Positions 45,723-54,791 of a DNA stretch of 64,000 nucleotides are shown in pieces (within the stretch, counting starts at the first letter, position 1; each line of letters begins with the position of its first letter). The stretch is from contig CAMYNC010000009.1 in NCBI GenBank assembly GCA_947259685.1, forward strand, positions 18,658 to 82,657. Direction: 5' to 3'. Source of the DNA: an uncultured Desulfuromonadales bacterium. Lineage in GTDB: Bacteria; Desulfobacterota; Desulfuromonadia; Desulfuromonadales; Geopsychrobacteraceae. The position numbers and the translations under genes are program-made. The notes under the pieces are model-generated. The model did no database searches, had not been told where the DNA came from, and worked only from the letters and a program-made list of their open reading frames with translations.

Positions 45723-46979
45723 CTAGCTACGGACCTGACCGCTGCCCAGCACGATAAATTTGCGGGTGGTCAGATCCTCCAGGCCCATCGGCCCGAAGGA
45801 ATGCAGCTTACTGGTGGAAATACCGATTTCGGCACCCAGGCCGAGCTGGTTGCCATCAGAAAAGCGGGAGGAAGCATTGACCATCACCACACTTGAGTTG
45901 ATCTCGCGCAAGAAGCGCTGGGACATTTCGTAGTCATTGGTAACGATCACTTCGGTGTGCAGCGAGCTGTAAGTTTCGATGTGCTGCCTGGCTTGTTCAT
46001 AGTTCTCAACAATCCGTACCGCCAGAATCAGATCGAGATACTCGGCCTGCCAATCCTCTTCAGTGGCCGGCAGCAGGTCGGCAACAATTTCTCTGCACTC
46101 CTCGCAACCACGCAGCTCAACCCCTTCAGCACGCATCGCGGCAGCGATTTGCGGCAGAAAAGCTGTGGCGGCCTGCCGATGGACCAGTAAGGTCTCCATC
46201 GCGTTACAAACGCCAGGCCGCTGGACTTTTTCGTTCAGACAGATCGCTTCAGCCATCTGCAAGTCAGCAGCGGCATCCACATAGGTGTGGCAGACCCCCT
46301 TATAGTGCTTGATAACTGGAATCCGCGAATTCTCCGAAACGAACCTGATCAGCCCCTCGCCACCGCGCGGGATGATCAGGTCGATCTGATCTTCCAACTT
46401 AAGCAATTCGGTCACGGCGTTGCGGTCGCTGGTGGTGATCACCTGCAGGGCGGCCTGCGGCAGGGCGGCCTCGGTCATCGCCTGCTGCAAAATTCGGCCG
46501 ATCGCCCGATTCGAATGGAGCGCCTCGGAACCACCCCGCAGCACCACCGCGTTACCGCTCTTCAGGCAGAGTCCGGCGGCATCGGCAGTGACGTTGGGGC
46601 GTGATTCATAAATGATGCCGATTACCCCGAGGGGAATCCGCTGGCGGCCAACCTTGATACCATTGGGACGCAGCCACATGCCGGTCACTTCACCGACCGG
46701 ATCAGGTAACGCGGCGACTTCGCGCAGCCCATCGGCCATCGCCACTATCCGTTCCGGAGTCAACGCCAGCCGGTCGACCATTGCCGCCGCCATCCCCTTG
46801 TCCTGGGCGGCCTGCAGATCTTTTGCATTTTCCAGCTGCAATTCTCCCTGGGCTGCCTCCAGGGCAGCGGCCATCTTCAACAGCAGGTCATTCTTGACCC
46901 CTGCCGACAGGTTGGCCATCTGCCGCGAGGCCTGCTGGGCGGCAATCGCCACCTCCAGCATCTCTTCACGTACCGCCAT
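45723..46979 (-). CDS. proA: Gamma-glutamyl phosphate reductase
   Basis: 418 residues, second step of proline synthesis. The catalytic cysteine lies in [46 protein letters not shown] and [20 protein letters not shown] are characteristic. Its ATG shares bases with the proB stop (TAATG), so the two are coupled. Confidence 0.97.
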   Translation of the reverse strand: MAVREEMLEVAIAAQQASRQMANLSAGVKNDLLLKMAAALEAAQGELQLENAKDLQAAQDKGMAAAMVDRLALTPERIVAMADGLREVAALPDPVGEVTGMWLRPNGIKVGRQRIPLGVIGIIYESRPNVTADAAGLCLKSGNAVVLRGGSEALHSNRAIGRILQQAMTEAALPQAALQVITTSDRNAVTELLKLEDQIDLIIPRGGEGLIRFVSENSRIPVIKHYKGVCHTYVDAAADLQMAEAICLNEKVQRPGVCNAMETLLVHRQAATAFLPQIAAAMRAEGVELRGCEECREIVADLLPATEEDWQAEYLDLILAVRIVENYEQARQHIETYSSLHTEVIVTNDYEMSQRFLREINSSVVMVNASSRFSDGNQLGLGAEIGISTSKLHSFGPMGLEDLTTRKFIVLGSGQVRS

Positions 46980-48121
46980 TATTCACTCTCCTCTTCCCCT
47001 TCATCGGTCAATACCAGGTCATCCCGGCAGACCACTTCATCCCGATATTTGTAGCCGAGCAGCATTTCGATTTCGGCACACTGCTTGCCCATAATCTGTA
47101 GGGTCTCAGCCAACGAGTAGCTGATCACCCCGCGGCCAAACTCCTGGCCATCCCGATCGCAAAGGCGGACCGCGTCACCGCGCTCGAAACCGCCGTCAAC
47201 GCCGACGATGCCAGACGGCAACAAACTCTTGCCCCGCTTGAGGATCGCCCCCATTGCGCCCTCATCAAGCAATAGCTTGCCACGGGGCTTTTTCGAGAAG
47301 GCAATCCAGTGCTTTTTCGCCGTCAGCTTGGATTGAGCCGGCAGAAAATAGCTGCCGACATCGGCACCGGCAAACACTTGGCTGAGGATATTCGGCCGAC
47401 GGCCATTCACAATTAAGGTGCCGACACCACTTAACGCCGCCCGCTTGGCGGCCTTGATTTTCGTCGCCATGCCGCCAGTCCCCAGACTGCCGTTCGAGCC
47501 GCCGCCCATCGCCTCGATCTCGGGTGTCACCCGCTCGACCACCGGAATCAATTCTGCCCTAGAATTATCCGCCGGGTTGCTGTCGTAAAGCCCATCGACA
47601 TCGGAGAGGATGATCAGCATATCTGCCTCGACCAAAGAGGTCACCAGCGCCGAGAGATTATCATTATCGCCGAAACGGATCTCTTCAACCACCACCGTGT
47701 CGTTTTCATTGACGATCGGTGTGACCCCGTACTCAAGCAAAGTCATCATGGTATTACGGGCATTCAGGTAGCGGCGGCGGTTTGACAGATCATCGCGGGT
47801 CAACAGAACCTGGGCAACATTATAGCTGCGCGCCAGAAATGTTTCTTTGTATTCACGGATAATCCGGGTCTGGCCGATGGCAGCCGCCGCCTGTTTTTGC
47901 GGGATGGTCTGCGGGCGACCAACGATTCCGAGCTGTCCCTTTCCGGCCGCCACCGCACCGGATGAGACCAGGATCACCTCCAAACCCGCATCGAGCAGAT
48001 TGCAGACATCTTCAGCAATCGCTGCCAAATGTGCCTCATCCAAACCATCGGCAGTGGATATGACTCCGCTGCCGATTTTAACCACCACCCGTTTGACGTG
48101 GGAAAGTAACGACTTGCGCAT
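46979..48121 (-). CDS. proB: Glutamate 5-kinase
   Basis: 380 residues. The amino-acid kinase domain (about 1-260) starts [14 protein letters not shown] and has [14 protein letters not shown] and [19 protein letters not shown]-terminal PUA domain (about 280-365) follows. The protein is feedback-inhibited by proline in known cases. The acidic tail DEGEEESE is not part of the usual fold. Confidence 0.97.
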   Translation of the reverse strand: MRKSLLSHVKRVVVKIGSGVISTADGLDEAHLAAIAEDVCNLLDAGLEVILVSSGAVAAGKGQLGIVGRPQTIPQKQAAAAIGQTRIIREYKETFLARSYNVAQVLLTRDDLSNRRRYLNARNTMMTLLEYGVTPIVNENDTVVVEEIRFGDNDNLSALVTSLVEADMLIILSDVDGLYDSNPADNSRAELIPVVERVTPEIEAMGGGSNGSLGTGGMATKIKAAKRAALSGVGTLIVNGRRPNILSQVFAGADVGSYFLPAQSKLTAKKHWIAFSKKPRGKLLLDEGAMGAILKRGKSLLPSGIVGVDGGFERGDAVRLCDRDGQEFGRGVISYSLAETLQIMGKQCAEIEMLLGYKYRDEVVCRDDLVLTDEGEEESE

Positions 48122-48184
48122 AGGTCCCCAGATTTTATTTCAACATTCAACCAGCTGCGATTTTCAGCAGCGAAAAGCCTACCC

Positions 48185-49249
48185 TCAACCCTGTTCAGAG
48201 TCAAGGTGCGGGGGCACCCCAAGATCGAGTCCTGCCTGGGGTTCTTGCCGGCGTCGGTCGAGCTCATCGCCAACCGCCCGCACCAGCTCTTTAAGCCCCT
48301 CTCCGGTAACGGCGGAAATCAGATAGGTCGGGTAGCCGAGCGATTCAAAATACTCTTTCAACGGCTCGGCCTGTTCGCGCACTTCAGGGATATCGATTTT
48401 ACTCAATACGACCAGCTGCGGTTTTTTCAACAAAGATTCATCATGCCGGCGCAATTCATTATTGAGTACCTGAAAATTATCAAAAGGATCACCCTCCTGC
48501 ATACAGGAGAGATCGACCAGATGCAGAAACAGATCGGTCCGCTCGACATGGCGCAGAAAACGGGTTCCCAGGCCGTGGCCGTCACTGGCCCCCTCGATCA
48601 ATCCGGGGATGTCGGCCATCACCATGGTTTTGTGGCCACCATAAGGAACCACCCCCAGATTCGGCACCAAGGTGGTAAAGGGATAATCAGCCACCTTCGG
48701 CTTGGCGGCGGAAACCGAGGAGATCAGCGTTGACTTGCCAGCGTTCGGCAGCCCGACCAGACCAACATCGGCGAGCAACTTCAATTCCAGGCGCAAAGAT
48801 TTGTTTTCCCCGGCAACTCCCGGCTGAGTATGCCTCGGCGCCCGATTGGTGCTAGTGGCAAAACGGGCATTCCCGCGCCCCCCCTGACCACCAGCGATAA
48901 ACAGGATCGGTTCTCCGGCTTCGGTCAGGTCGGCAAGCAACTCACCACTCTCGTCGTCGTAAACCATGGTTCCCGGCGGCACCCGCAGCTCCAGAGATGC
49001 GCCATTTTTGCCATGCATGTTCTTGCCCAGCCCCGGGGCACCGTTTTTCGCCTTATAGTGGTGCATGTAACGGTAATCGAGCAGGGTCGTTAAAGCCCTA
49101 TCGACGATGAAATAGACATCGCCGCCCTTGCCACCGTCCCCACCGTCCGGACCGCCCCGGGGAATAAATTTTTCCCGTCGGAAAGAGAGGCAGCCGCGTC
49201 CACCATCGCCGGCCTTAACTTCGATTCTGACCTGATCAACAAACTTCAT
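48185..49249 (-). CDS. obgE: GTPase ObgE
   Basis: 354 residues. The glycine-rich Obg domain (about 1-158: GDGGRGCLSFRREKFIPRGG) is followed by the GTPase domain with GLPNAGKSTLISSVSAAKPK, DIPGLIEGASDGHGLG and SKIDIPE. It acts in ribosome assembly and stress control. It lies downstream of rpmA behind a terminator hairpin, so it may be expressed partly by read-through. Confidence 0.97.
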   Translation of the reverse strand: MKFVDQVRIEVKAGDGGRGCLSFRREKFIPRGGPDGGDGGKGGDVYFIVDRALTTLLDYRYMHHYKAKNGAPGLGKNMHGKNGASLELRVPPGTMVYDDESGELLADLTEAGEPILFIAGGQGGRGNARFATSTNRAPRHTQPGVAGENKSLRLELKLLADVGLVGLPNAGKSTLISSVSAAKPKVADYPFTTLVPNLGVVPYGGHKTMVMADIPGLIEGASDGHGLGTRFLRHVERTDLFLHLVDLSCMQEGDPFDNFQVLNNELRRHDESLLKKPQLVVLSKIDIPEVREQAEPLKEYFESLGYPTYLISAVTGEGLKELVRAVGDELDRRRQEPQAGLDLGVPPHLDSEQG

Positions 49250-49287
49250 TCCTTATTCCTAGTTCCGCCGTTAAACCCTAAAAAAGG

Positions 49288-49322
49288 AAAAACCCGATAC
49301 CGCTTAAGGGTACCGGGTTTTT
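49288..49322 (-). terminator. Terminator between rpmA and obgE
   Basis: AAAAACCCGATACC (49288-49301) and GGTACCGGGTTTTT (49309-49322) pair with one mismatch. On the minus strand it is followed by CCTTTTTT. It probably lowers obgE expression relative to the ribosomal protein genes. Confidence 0.7.
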
Positions 49323-49345
49323 CTGGTTGCATCTTGCGAAACGCT

Positions 49346-49600
49346 TTAGTCAGCGTAAACGCTGATCTGCTTGCGTCCCTTAGCCTTGGTCTCAAACTTG
49401 ACGACACCGTCGACCAGAGCAAACAGGGTGTAATCCTTACCACAACCGACGTTGTTGCCGGGGTGGAAGGTGGTGCCACGCTGGCGGACCAGAATGGAAC
49501 CGGCAGTCACTTCCTGACCACCATAACGTTTGACCCCGAGGCGCTTACCAGCGCTATCGCGGCCGTTCCTGGAACTACCGGCAGCTTTCTTATGAGCCAT
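49346..49600 (-). CDS. rpmA: 50S ribosomal protein L27
   Basis: 84 residues, usual length. [20 protein letters not shown] followed by [11 protein letters not shown] is the L27 N-terminus, without the cleaved extension found in Firmicutes. It follows rplU by 12 bases. Confidence 0.98.
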   Translation of the reverse strand: MAHKKAAGSSRNGRDSAGKRLGVKRYGGQEVTAGSILVRQRGTTFHPGNNVGCGKDYTLFALVDGVVKFETKAKGRKQISVYAD

Positions 49601-49612
49601 GAGATCGCCTCC

Positions 49613-49921
49613 TTAAGCTTCAATCGCCGCGACTTTAAGTCGGGTAATAGGTTGACGGTGGCCGTATTTTTTACGATACCCTTTGCGCCGCTTGGATTTA
49701 AAGACAAGAATTTTCTTATCTTTCTCCTGGGCAACGATCTGTGCCTTAACCTTGGCACCTGGTACGAGAGGTGTTCCGAGTTTAACCTCTGCGCCACCGA
49801 CCATGAGGACCTGATCGATTTCGACAGTCTCACCGACTGCACCTTCGATCTTTTCGACCTTTACCAGGTCGCCTTCGGAAACTTTGTACTGTTTGCCTCC
49901 GGTCTTGATCACCGCATACAT
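49613..49921 (-). CDS. rplU: 50S ribosomal protein L21
   Basis: 102 residues. MYAVIKTGGKQYKVSEGD at the start and KRRKGYRKKYGHRQPITRLK at the end are diagnostic of L21. It is the first gene of the rplU-rpmA-obgE-proB-proA-nadD-rsfS-rlmH group. Confidence 0.98.
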   Translation of the reverse strand: MYAVIKTGGKQYKVSEGDLVKVEKIEGAVGETVEIDQVLMVGGAEVKLGTPLVPGAKVKAQIVAQEKDKKILVFKSKRRKGYRKKYGHRQPITRLKVAAIEA

Positions 49922-50032
49922 GTTGACATTCTCCTATCGACAAATTGACGAACCGCAGACGCAGGAAGAGCGCTGCAACGGGGCACTATATCGACAGTGA
50001 AAAGCACTGTCAAGCAGAAAACCTGCTCCCTG

Positions 50033-52267
50033 TCAGCGCATCTTCAGATTTCGTTCCCCCGCCTGACGCGATTTACGCTTGCGCAGCCGCTGTACCTCAT
50101 GCAGACGTTTCTCGGCGAGTTTGATCAGCTTTTCCTGGCTGCCCTCCTGGCCCTTGCGAGCCTTAGGGTTCAGCTGCCGATAGCGGCCGTCGCTCTGCAG
50201 CTCCCAGGCCGAGACCTGGTCCTGCAACTGCAGCTCCAAGAATTCCCGCAATTGCTCCTGCAAAGGCCCGGCCGGCACCGGCACCAGGATTTCAACCCGA
50301 TGCTCGAGGTTGCGCTTCATCGCATCGGCGGAACCAATCAAAAACTCCTCATCACCAGCGTTGCGAAAGTAGAATATTCGGGCATGCTCGAGAAAGCGGC
50401 CAACGATCGAGACCACCCGAATATTCTCCGAAAGCCCTGGCAAACCGGGCCGCACACGGCAGCTGTCACGCACCAGAAGCTCAACCCTGACCCCCGCCTG
50501 CGAGGCGCGATACAGCGACTTGGCAATATCCGCATCCTCCAGCGCATTCATCTTAAAGCGGATCAAGCCTGGGGTTTCGGCGCAGTGGAGCGCGATCTCC
50601 CGATCAATTTTATCCTGCAGCGCTTTTTTCAGAATTTTCGGTGCCGGCAACATCAGGGTATAACTGCGTTTGGGGGTAAAACCGGTGGTCAGATAATTAA
50701 ACAGTTCGGTCGCATCGCGGCCGATTTCTTTATCGTAGAGGAACATGCCCAGATCAGAATACAGCCGCGCCGTCACCGGATGGTAATTCCCGGTGCCGAC
50801 ATGCACGTAACGACGCAAACCCTTGAAATCCTGGCGGATCACTAGAATCACTTTGGCGTGGGTCTTTAAGCCGACCACTCCGTAGGTGACATGCACCCCA
50901 GCCTCTTCCATCCGGGTGGCCAGCCGAATGTTAGACTGCTCATCAAAGCTGGCCTTGAGTTCAACCACCACCGCCACCTGCTTACCGTTTTTTGCCGCCC
51001 GAATCAAAAAATTGACGATCTCGCTGTCAGGGTCGGTACGGTACAAGGTCATCTTGATGCCGCGTACCTTGGGGTCGGTGGCCGCTTCGTAGAGAAACCG
51101 GCCGACCGAAGTCATAAAGGATTCGTAGGGGTGCTGCAACAGAATCGCCCGCTGTTCGCGGATCAGGTGAAATATATTTCGTTCCTTGGAGAGCAGCGGA
51201 TGGTCGATCGGGTGATGGGGCGGGTCTTTGAGCTCCGGCATTTCCAGCCGATAGAGCTCAAACAGATCGCGCAGGCCGAGCATGCCGTCGGCAACAAAGA
51301 CATCCTGTTCCTCATCCAGGCCCAGTTCCGCCGCCAACCGACCACGGTGCAGCGGGCTGATATTCGGCCGCACCTGCAAACGGACGATCGGAGCGAACTT
51401 GCGATGGTGCAAGGCAGTCTCAATCATTTCCAGCAGGTCGTCAGCGTGTTCTTCCTCTTTACTGGTATTGGCGTTGCGGGTCACCCGAAACAGCTCACAA
51501 TTGATGATCTCCATCCCCGGAAAGAGCAGATCCAGATTGTGTCGCAGCACCTCTTCCAGCAACACAAAGCGCAGGCCCTTGCCGACCCGCTGCAAACGGT
51601 TCGCGCCAGCTCCGACCGGCACCTTGACCCGCGCCAGAGATTGTTCGGTTTCGCCCGGATAACACAGGCTAACCAGCAGGTTTAACGACAGGTTGGAAAT
51701 AAACGGAAATGGATGGGCCGGGTCGACCGACTGGGGCGTTACCAGCGGGAAGATGTTGTCATAAAAATCTTCGCGCAGCTGCTTTTTTTCCTCCCCGCTG
51801 AGCTCTGCGTAGTCAAGCAACTCGATTCCAGCCTTGTGCAGGTCGCGAAATACCGCATCAACCACCAGGCTTTTTTCCAGCAAATAGTCACGCACCACCG
51901 CACAGCATTCTTCCAGCTGTTGCTGCGGGGTGCGGCCATCAACGGTTTTCTCTTGAACTTCGGCGGCTACCAACTGCTTAAAGCCGCCGATCCGCTTCAT
52001 GAAAAACTCGTCCATGTTCGAGCCGGCAATCGACAGAAACTTCACCCGCTCAAGCAGGGGCTTCTTCTGATCGCGCGCTTGGTGTAAGACCCGCAAGTTG
52101 AACTGCAACCAGGTTAATTCACGATTCAGGTAGAGCGACGGATCGTTCAGATCATAGTCTGGCAAGGCGCTTTCAACAGATTTTTCAGACCTATCAGCCA
52201 TAGCTTCATCGACCATGATCGATTTTGTCCCTTGCAGCTCACCCACCAAGCCGGGTACCTCTGTCAT
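50033..52267 (-). CDS. ppk1: Polyphosphate kinase 1
   Basis: 744 residues. It polymerises phosphate from ATP into polyphosphate. The N-terminal domain starts YLNRELTWLQFNLRVL, and SIAGSNMDEFFMKRIGG follows. The phosphorylated histidine is expected in HVGTGNYHPVTARLYSD. The C-terminal catalytic region has RDSCRVRPGLPGLSENIRV. The start at 52267 has GGTGGG upstream; a second ATG at 52216 is possible. It lies upstream of rplU on the same strand and is divergent from ppx, with a small zinc-ribbon gene between. Confidence 0.96.
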   Translation of the reverse strand: MTEVPGLVGELQGTKSIMVDEAMADRSEKSVESALPDYDLNDPSLYLNRELTWLQFNLRVLHQARDQKKPLLERVKFLSIAGSNMDEFFMKRIGGFKQLVAAEVQEKTVDGRTPQQQLEECCAVVRDYLLEKSLVVDAVFRDLHKAGIELLDYAELSGEEKKQLREDFYDNIFPLVTPQSVDPAHPFPFISNLSLNLLVSLCYPGETEQSLARVKVPVGAGANRLQRVGKGLRFVLLEEVLRHNLDLLFPGMEIINCELFRVTRNANTSKEEEHADDLLEMIETALHHRKFAPIVRLQVRPNISPLHRGRLAAELGLDEEQDVFVADGMLGLRDLFELYRLEMPELKDPPHHPIDHPLLSKERNIFHLIREQRAILLQHPYESFMTSVGRFLYEAATDPKVRGIKMTLYRTDPDSEIVNFLIRAAKNGKQVAVVVELKASFDEQSNIRLATRMEEAGVHVTYGVVGLKTHAKVILVIRQDFKGLRRYVHVGTGNYHPVTARLYSDLGMFLYDKEIGRDATELFNYLTTGFTPKRSYTLMLPAPKILKKALQDKIDREIALHCAETPGLIRFKMNALEDADIAKSLYRASQAGVRVELLVRDSCRVRPGLPGLSENIRVVSIVGRFLEHARIFYFRNAGDEEFLIGSADAMKRNLEHRVEILVPVPAGPLQEQLREFLELQLQDQVSAWELQSDGRYRQLNPKARKGQEGSQEKLIKLAEKRLHEVQRLRKRKSRQAGERNLKMR

Positions 52268-52429
52268 ATTCCCACCTTTTCACCCTTAAATCACCTCAAG
52301 TAAAAAAGTGTAACAGATCTTTTGTCTGCATTTGATGAGAAAAAAGAAAAAGCCACATGTCGGAAGAATGAAAGCACCATGCCCAGGATAGCATCCAGCA
52401 GGCAAACCAGGCGCGGCAGCCTTAAAAAA

Positions 52430-52600
52430 CTATGACTTGGCTTTTTTGCCTGGTTTTTCTTTCCCAGCCTTCTTCTTGCTCTCTTCGACTTTGACCGGCT
52501 TGCAGGCATGACTTTTCTTGTTCACGGCGGCGCCACACTTTCCGCACTTGAATTTGGCCGCTTTTTTCTTAACCTCAGACTCACCCTTGAGACAGCCCAT
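52430..52600 (-). CDS. Small basic zinc-ribbon protein
   Basis: 56 residues. MGCLKGESEVKKKAAKF is followed by CGKCGAAVNKKSHAC, a likely zinc-binding set of three or four cysteines, and a lysine-rich tail. The ATG at 52600 follows GGGGGAA. A promoter-like pair of hexamers lies about 30-55 bases upstream. I know of no function; small basic zinc-ribbon proteins of this kind occur in related bacteria. It lies between ppk1 and ppx and is divergent from ppx. Confidence 0.7.
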   Translation of the reverse strand: MGCLKGESEVKKKAAKFKCGKCGAAVNKKSHACKPVKVEESKKKAGKEKPGKKAKS

Positions 52601-52628
52601 TTTTCCCCCAAAACAACCTTGTTTGTTT

Positions 52629-52656
52629 AGTATATAATTGATACGTTGAGGGGCAA
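52629..52656 (-). promoter_or_regulatory. Possible sigma-70 promoter of the zinc-ribbon gene
   Basis: On the minus strand TTGCCC is followed after 16 bases by TATACT. Transcription would begin about 22 bases before the zinc-ribbon ATG. This rests on pattern only. Confidence 0.45.
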
Positions 52657-52702
52657 TAATAACCACTTCGGTCTTAAATAACAAGACCCGCACAGGGAGC
52701 CT

Positions 52703-54280
52703 ATGGAAGCAACCGCGCAGAAAAGTGCATTGATCATCGGCGCCCCCCTGCCCCGCCTGGCGGCAATCGATATCGGCACCAATTCTTTCCGCTGCATCGT
52801 GGTTGAAGTCGACCCACAAGAAGGCTTCCGGGTGTTGGATGATGAAAAGGCCCAGGTGCGTTTGGGAGAGGGCCTGAACCAGACCGGCAAGATTACCGCA
52901 GCCGCTCAGCTACGAGCGATTGAGGCGCTGGAAAGAATGTGTAAAATCATCTCCGGACTGGGGGCCGAAATGGTTGAAGTCGTCGCCACCAGTGCGGTGC
53001 GCAAGGCGCGTAACCGGGAAGCCTTCCTGCATGCCGTAAAAGCTGCAACCGGCCTGAAGATCAACGTCATCGGCGGCGAACTGGAAGCCGAACTGGCCAC
53101 CTTAAGTGCCCACCACAACTTCGCCATGGAGCAGCAGCGGTTTGCTATGGCTGATATCGGTGGTGGCAGCGTTGAGATCGTCATCGCCTCAGGCAGGCAT
53201 ACCGAAACGGTCACCTCTTTAGAGCTGGGCGTGGTGTTTTTGACCGAAAAATTCATCCACTCAGATCCCCCGCACGAGCAGGAACTGCAGAAACTGCGCA
53301 AGTACATCCGCAAAGAACTGAAGCAAGTTGAAATCGGCGACGGCCTGCCGGTCAGCTGCCTGATCGGGTCCGGCGGCACCATGACCAATATCGGTTCGAT
53401 GGTAATGGCGATGCGCGGCGAAGAGTATGAATCGGTCCACCGCTACGAGGTGCTGCACTCCGAAGTGGTCCACCTACTGGCGATGCTCTCCCGCGAGAGC
53501 CAGAAAGATCGCCTGAATACTCCGGGGCTGAACCCGGAGCGGGCTGATATCATCATTGCCGGGATGGTTCTCACCGATGAACTGCTGCGCCGCAATCACA
53601 CCAACCTGTTGCGAATTAATGCCAAAGGGATCCGCGAAGGCCTGATTCTGCAGAGCCTGCAGAAACGCGGCCTGCTACCGGTCAGTACCCAGCCGCGTGA
53701 CTGGCGGGATTCAGTACTGGAGTTTGCCCGTTCCTGCCGCTTCGATGAGCAGCACTCCCAACAGGTCAATCAGCTTGCCTTGCAGATTTTTGCAGCGGTT
53801 GCCGAAAAACACCAGCTCGACAGTCGCTGCCAGGATTTGCTTGAAGCGGCCGCCCTGCTGCACGACATCGGCTACTTCATCAGTTACCACCAGCACCACA
53901 AGCACTCTTATCACCTGATCCGCCATGCCAACCTGTTCGGTTTCACGCCGCGCGAGCGGGAGATTATCGCCAATCTGGCCCGTTACCATCGCAAAGCCAA
54001 GCCGAAAAAAGGCCACGAAAACTTCGCCCCACTGAATGCCGAGGATCAGGAGCTAGTGCGGAAGCTGGGCGGCATTCTGCGCCTGGCCGACGGCCTGGAC
54101 CGTCGGCGCAACCAGCAAATCCGCCAGATCGAATGCCAGCTAAAAAATGGTGTCCTGCAGCTGCAGCTGGCCGGCCCGGACGACCTCTCGGTGGAAATCT
54201 ACGGCGCGCAAACCAAAGGCGATCTGTTCGAAGCCGTCTTCGGCTACCAGATCGATGTCAGCACAGCGGAGCAACAATGA
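52703..54280 (+). CDS. ppx: Exopolyphosphatase / guanosine pentaphosphatase with HD domain
   Basis: 525 residues. The actin-like phosphatase half has AAIDIGTNSFRCIVVEV, ATSAVRKARNREAFL, ADIGGGSVEIVIASG and CLIGSGGTMTNIGSM. The C-terminal part (about 330-480) contains an HD domain, LLHDIGYFISYHQHHKHSYH. It releases phosphate from polyphosphate or pppGpp. Its stop codon overlaps the sixA start (ATGA). It is divergent from ppk1 and the zinc-ribbon gene. Confidence 0.95.
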   Translation: MEATAQKSALIIGAPLPRLAAIDIGTNSFRCIVVEVDPQEGFRVLDDEKAQVRLGEGLNQTGKITAAAQLRAIEALERMCKIISGLGAEMVEVVATSAVRKARNREAFLHAVKAATGLKINVIGGELEAELATLSAHHNFAMEQQRFAMADIGGGSVEIVIASGRHTETVTSLELGVVFLTEKFIHSDPPHEQELQKLRKYIRKELKQVEIGDGLPVSCLIGSGGTMTNIGSMVMAMRGEEYESVHRYEVLHSEVVHLLAMLSRESQKDRLNTPGLNPERADIIIAGMVLTDELLRRNHTNLLRINAKGIREGLILQSLQKRGLLPVSTQPRDWRDSVLEFARSCRFDEQHSQQVNQLALQIFAAVAEKHQLDSRCQDLLEAAALLHDIGYFISYHQHHKHSYHLIRHANLFGFTPREREIIANLARYHRKAKPKKGHENFAPLNAEDQELVRKLGGILRLADGLDRRRNQQIRQIECQLKNGVLQLQLAGPDDLSVEIYGAQTKGDLFEAVFGYQIDVSTAEQQ

Positions 54281-54771
54281 AAATACTGATTCTGCTGCGG
54301 CATGCCAAATCGGACTGGCACTCCGCCGCCCAAACCGATTTCGAACGCCCCCTGAACGCGCGAGGTGAAAAGGCCGCGCCGCTGATGGGGCAGCGGCTGA
54401 TCAAGCGTGGTTGTAGCCCCGAACGGCTAATCAGCAGTCCAGCCAAACGAGCCATGCAGACCGCGAAAAAAGTTGCCAAAGAAATCGATTACCCGGAGCG
54501 ACAAATCGAGTATCGGGAAGAGATTTATGAAGCCAGCCGGAAATGCTTGCTCAGGCTGGTGCAAGAACTCCATGATCGAGACGGCAGTGTGCTGCTGGTC
54601 GGCCACAACCCCGGCTTTTCGCAGCTCGGGGAATGGCTCTGCCCTGAAGCGCCCGACTGGTTGCCGACTTGCGGCCTGCTAGAATTTGAACTGCCGATCG
54701 ACGACTGGGCACAGGTCACAGAGGGCTGTGCCCAGTTGCAATATTTCGACTACCCGAAGAAAGCCGACTGA
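54277..54771 (+). CDS. sixA: SixA-type phosphohistidine phosphatase
   Basis: 164 residues. LLRHAKSDWH holds the catalytic His9, and the second conserved histidine is in LVGHNPGFSQLGEWL. SixA proteins remove phosphate from histidine of phosphorelay or transferase proteins. The ATG overlaps the ppx stop by four bases, so expression is coupled to polyphosphate breakdown. Confidence 0.92.
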   Translation: MKILILLRHAKSDWHSAAQTDFERPLNARGEKAAPLMGQRLIKRGCSPERLISSPAKRAMQTAKKVAKEIDYPERQIEYREEIYEASRKCLLRLVQELHDRDGSVLLVGHNPGFSQLGEWLCPEAPDWLPTCGLLEFELPIDDWAQVTEGCAQLQYFDYPKKAD

Positions 54772-54791
54772 AGCCAATCAACTACCGGCGG

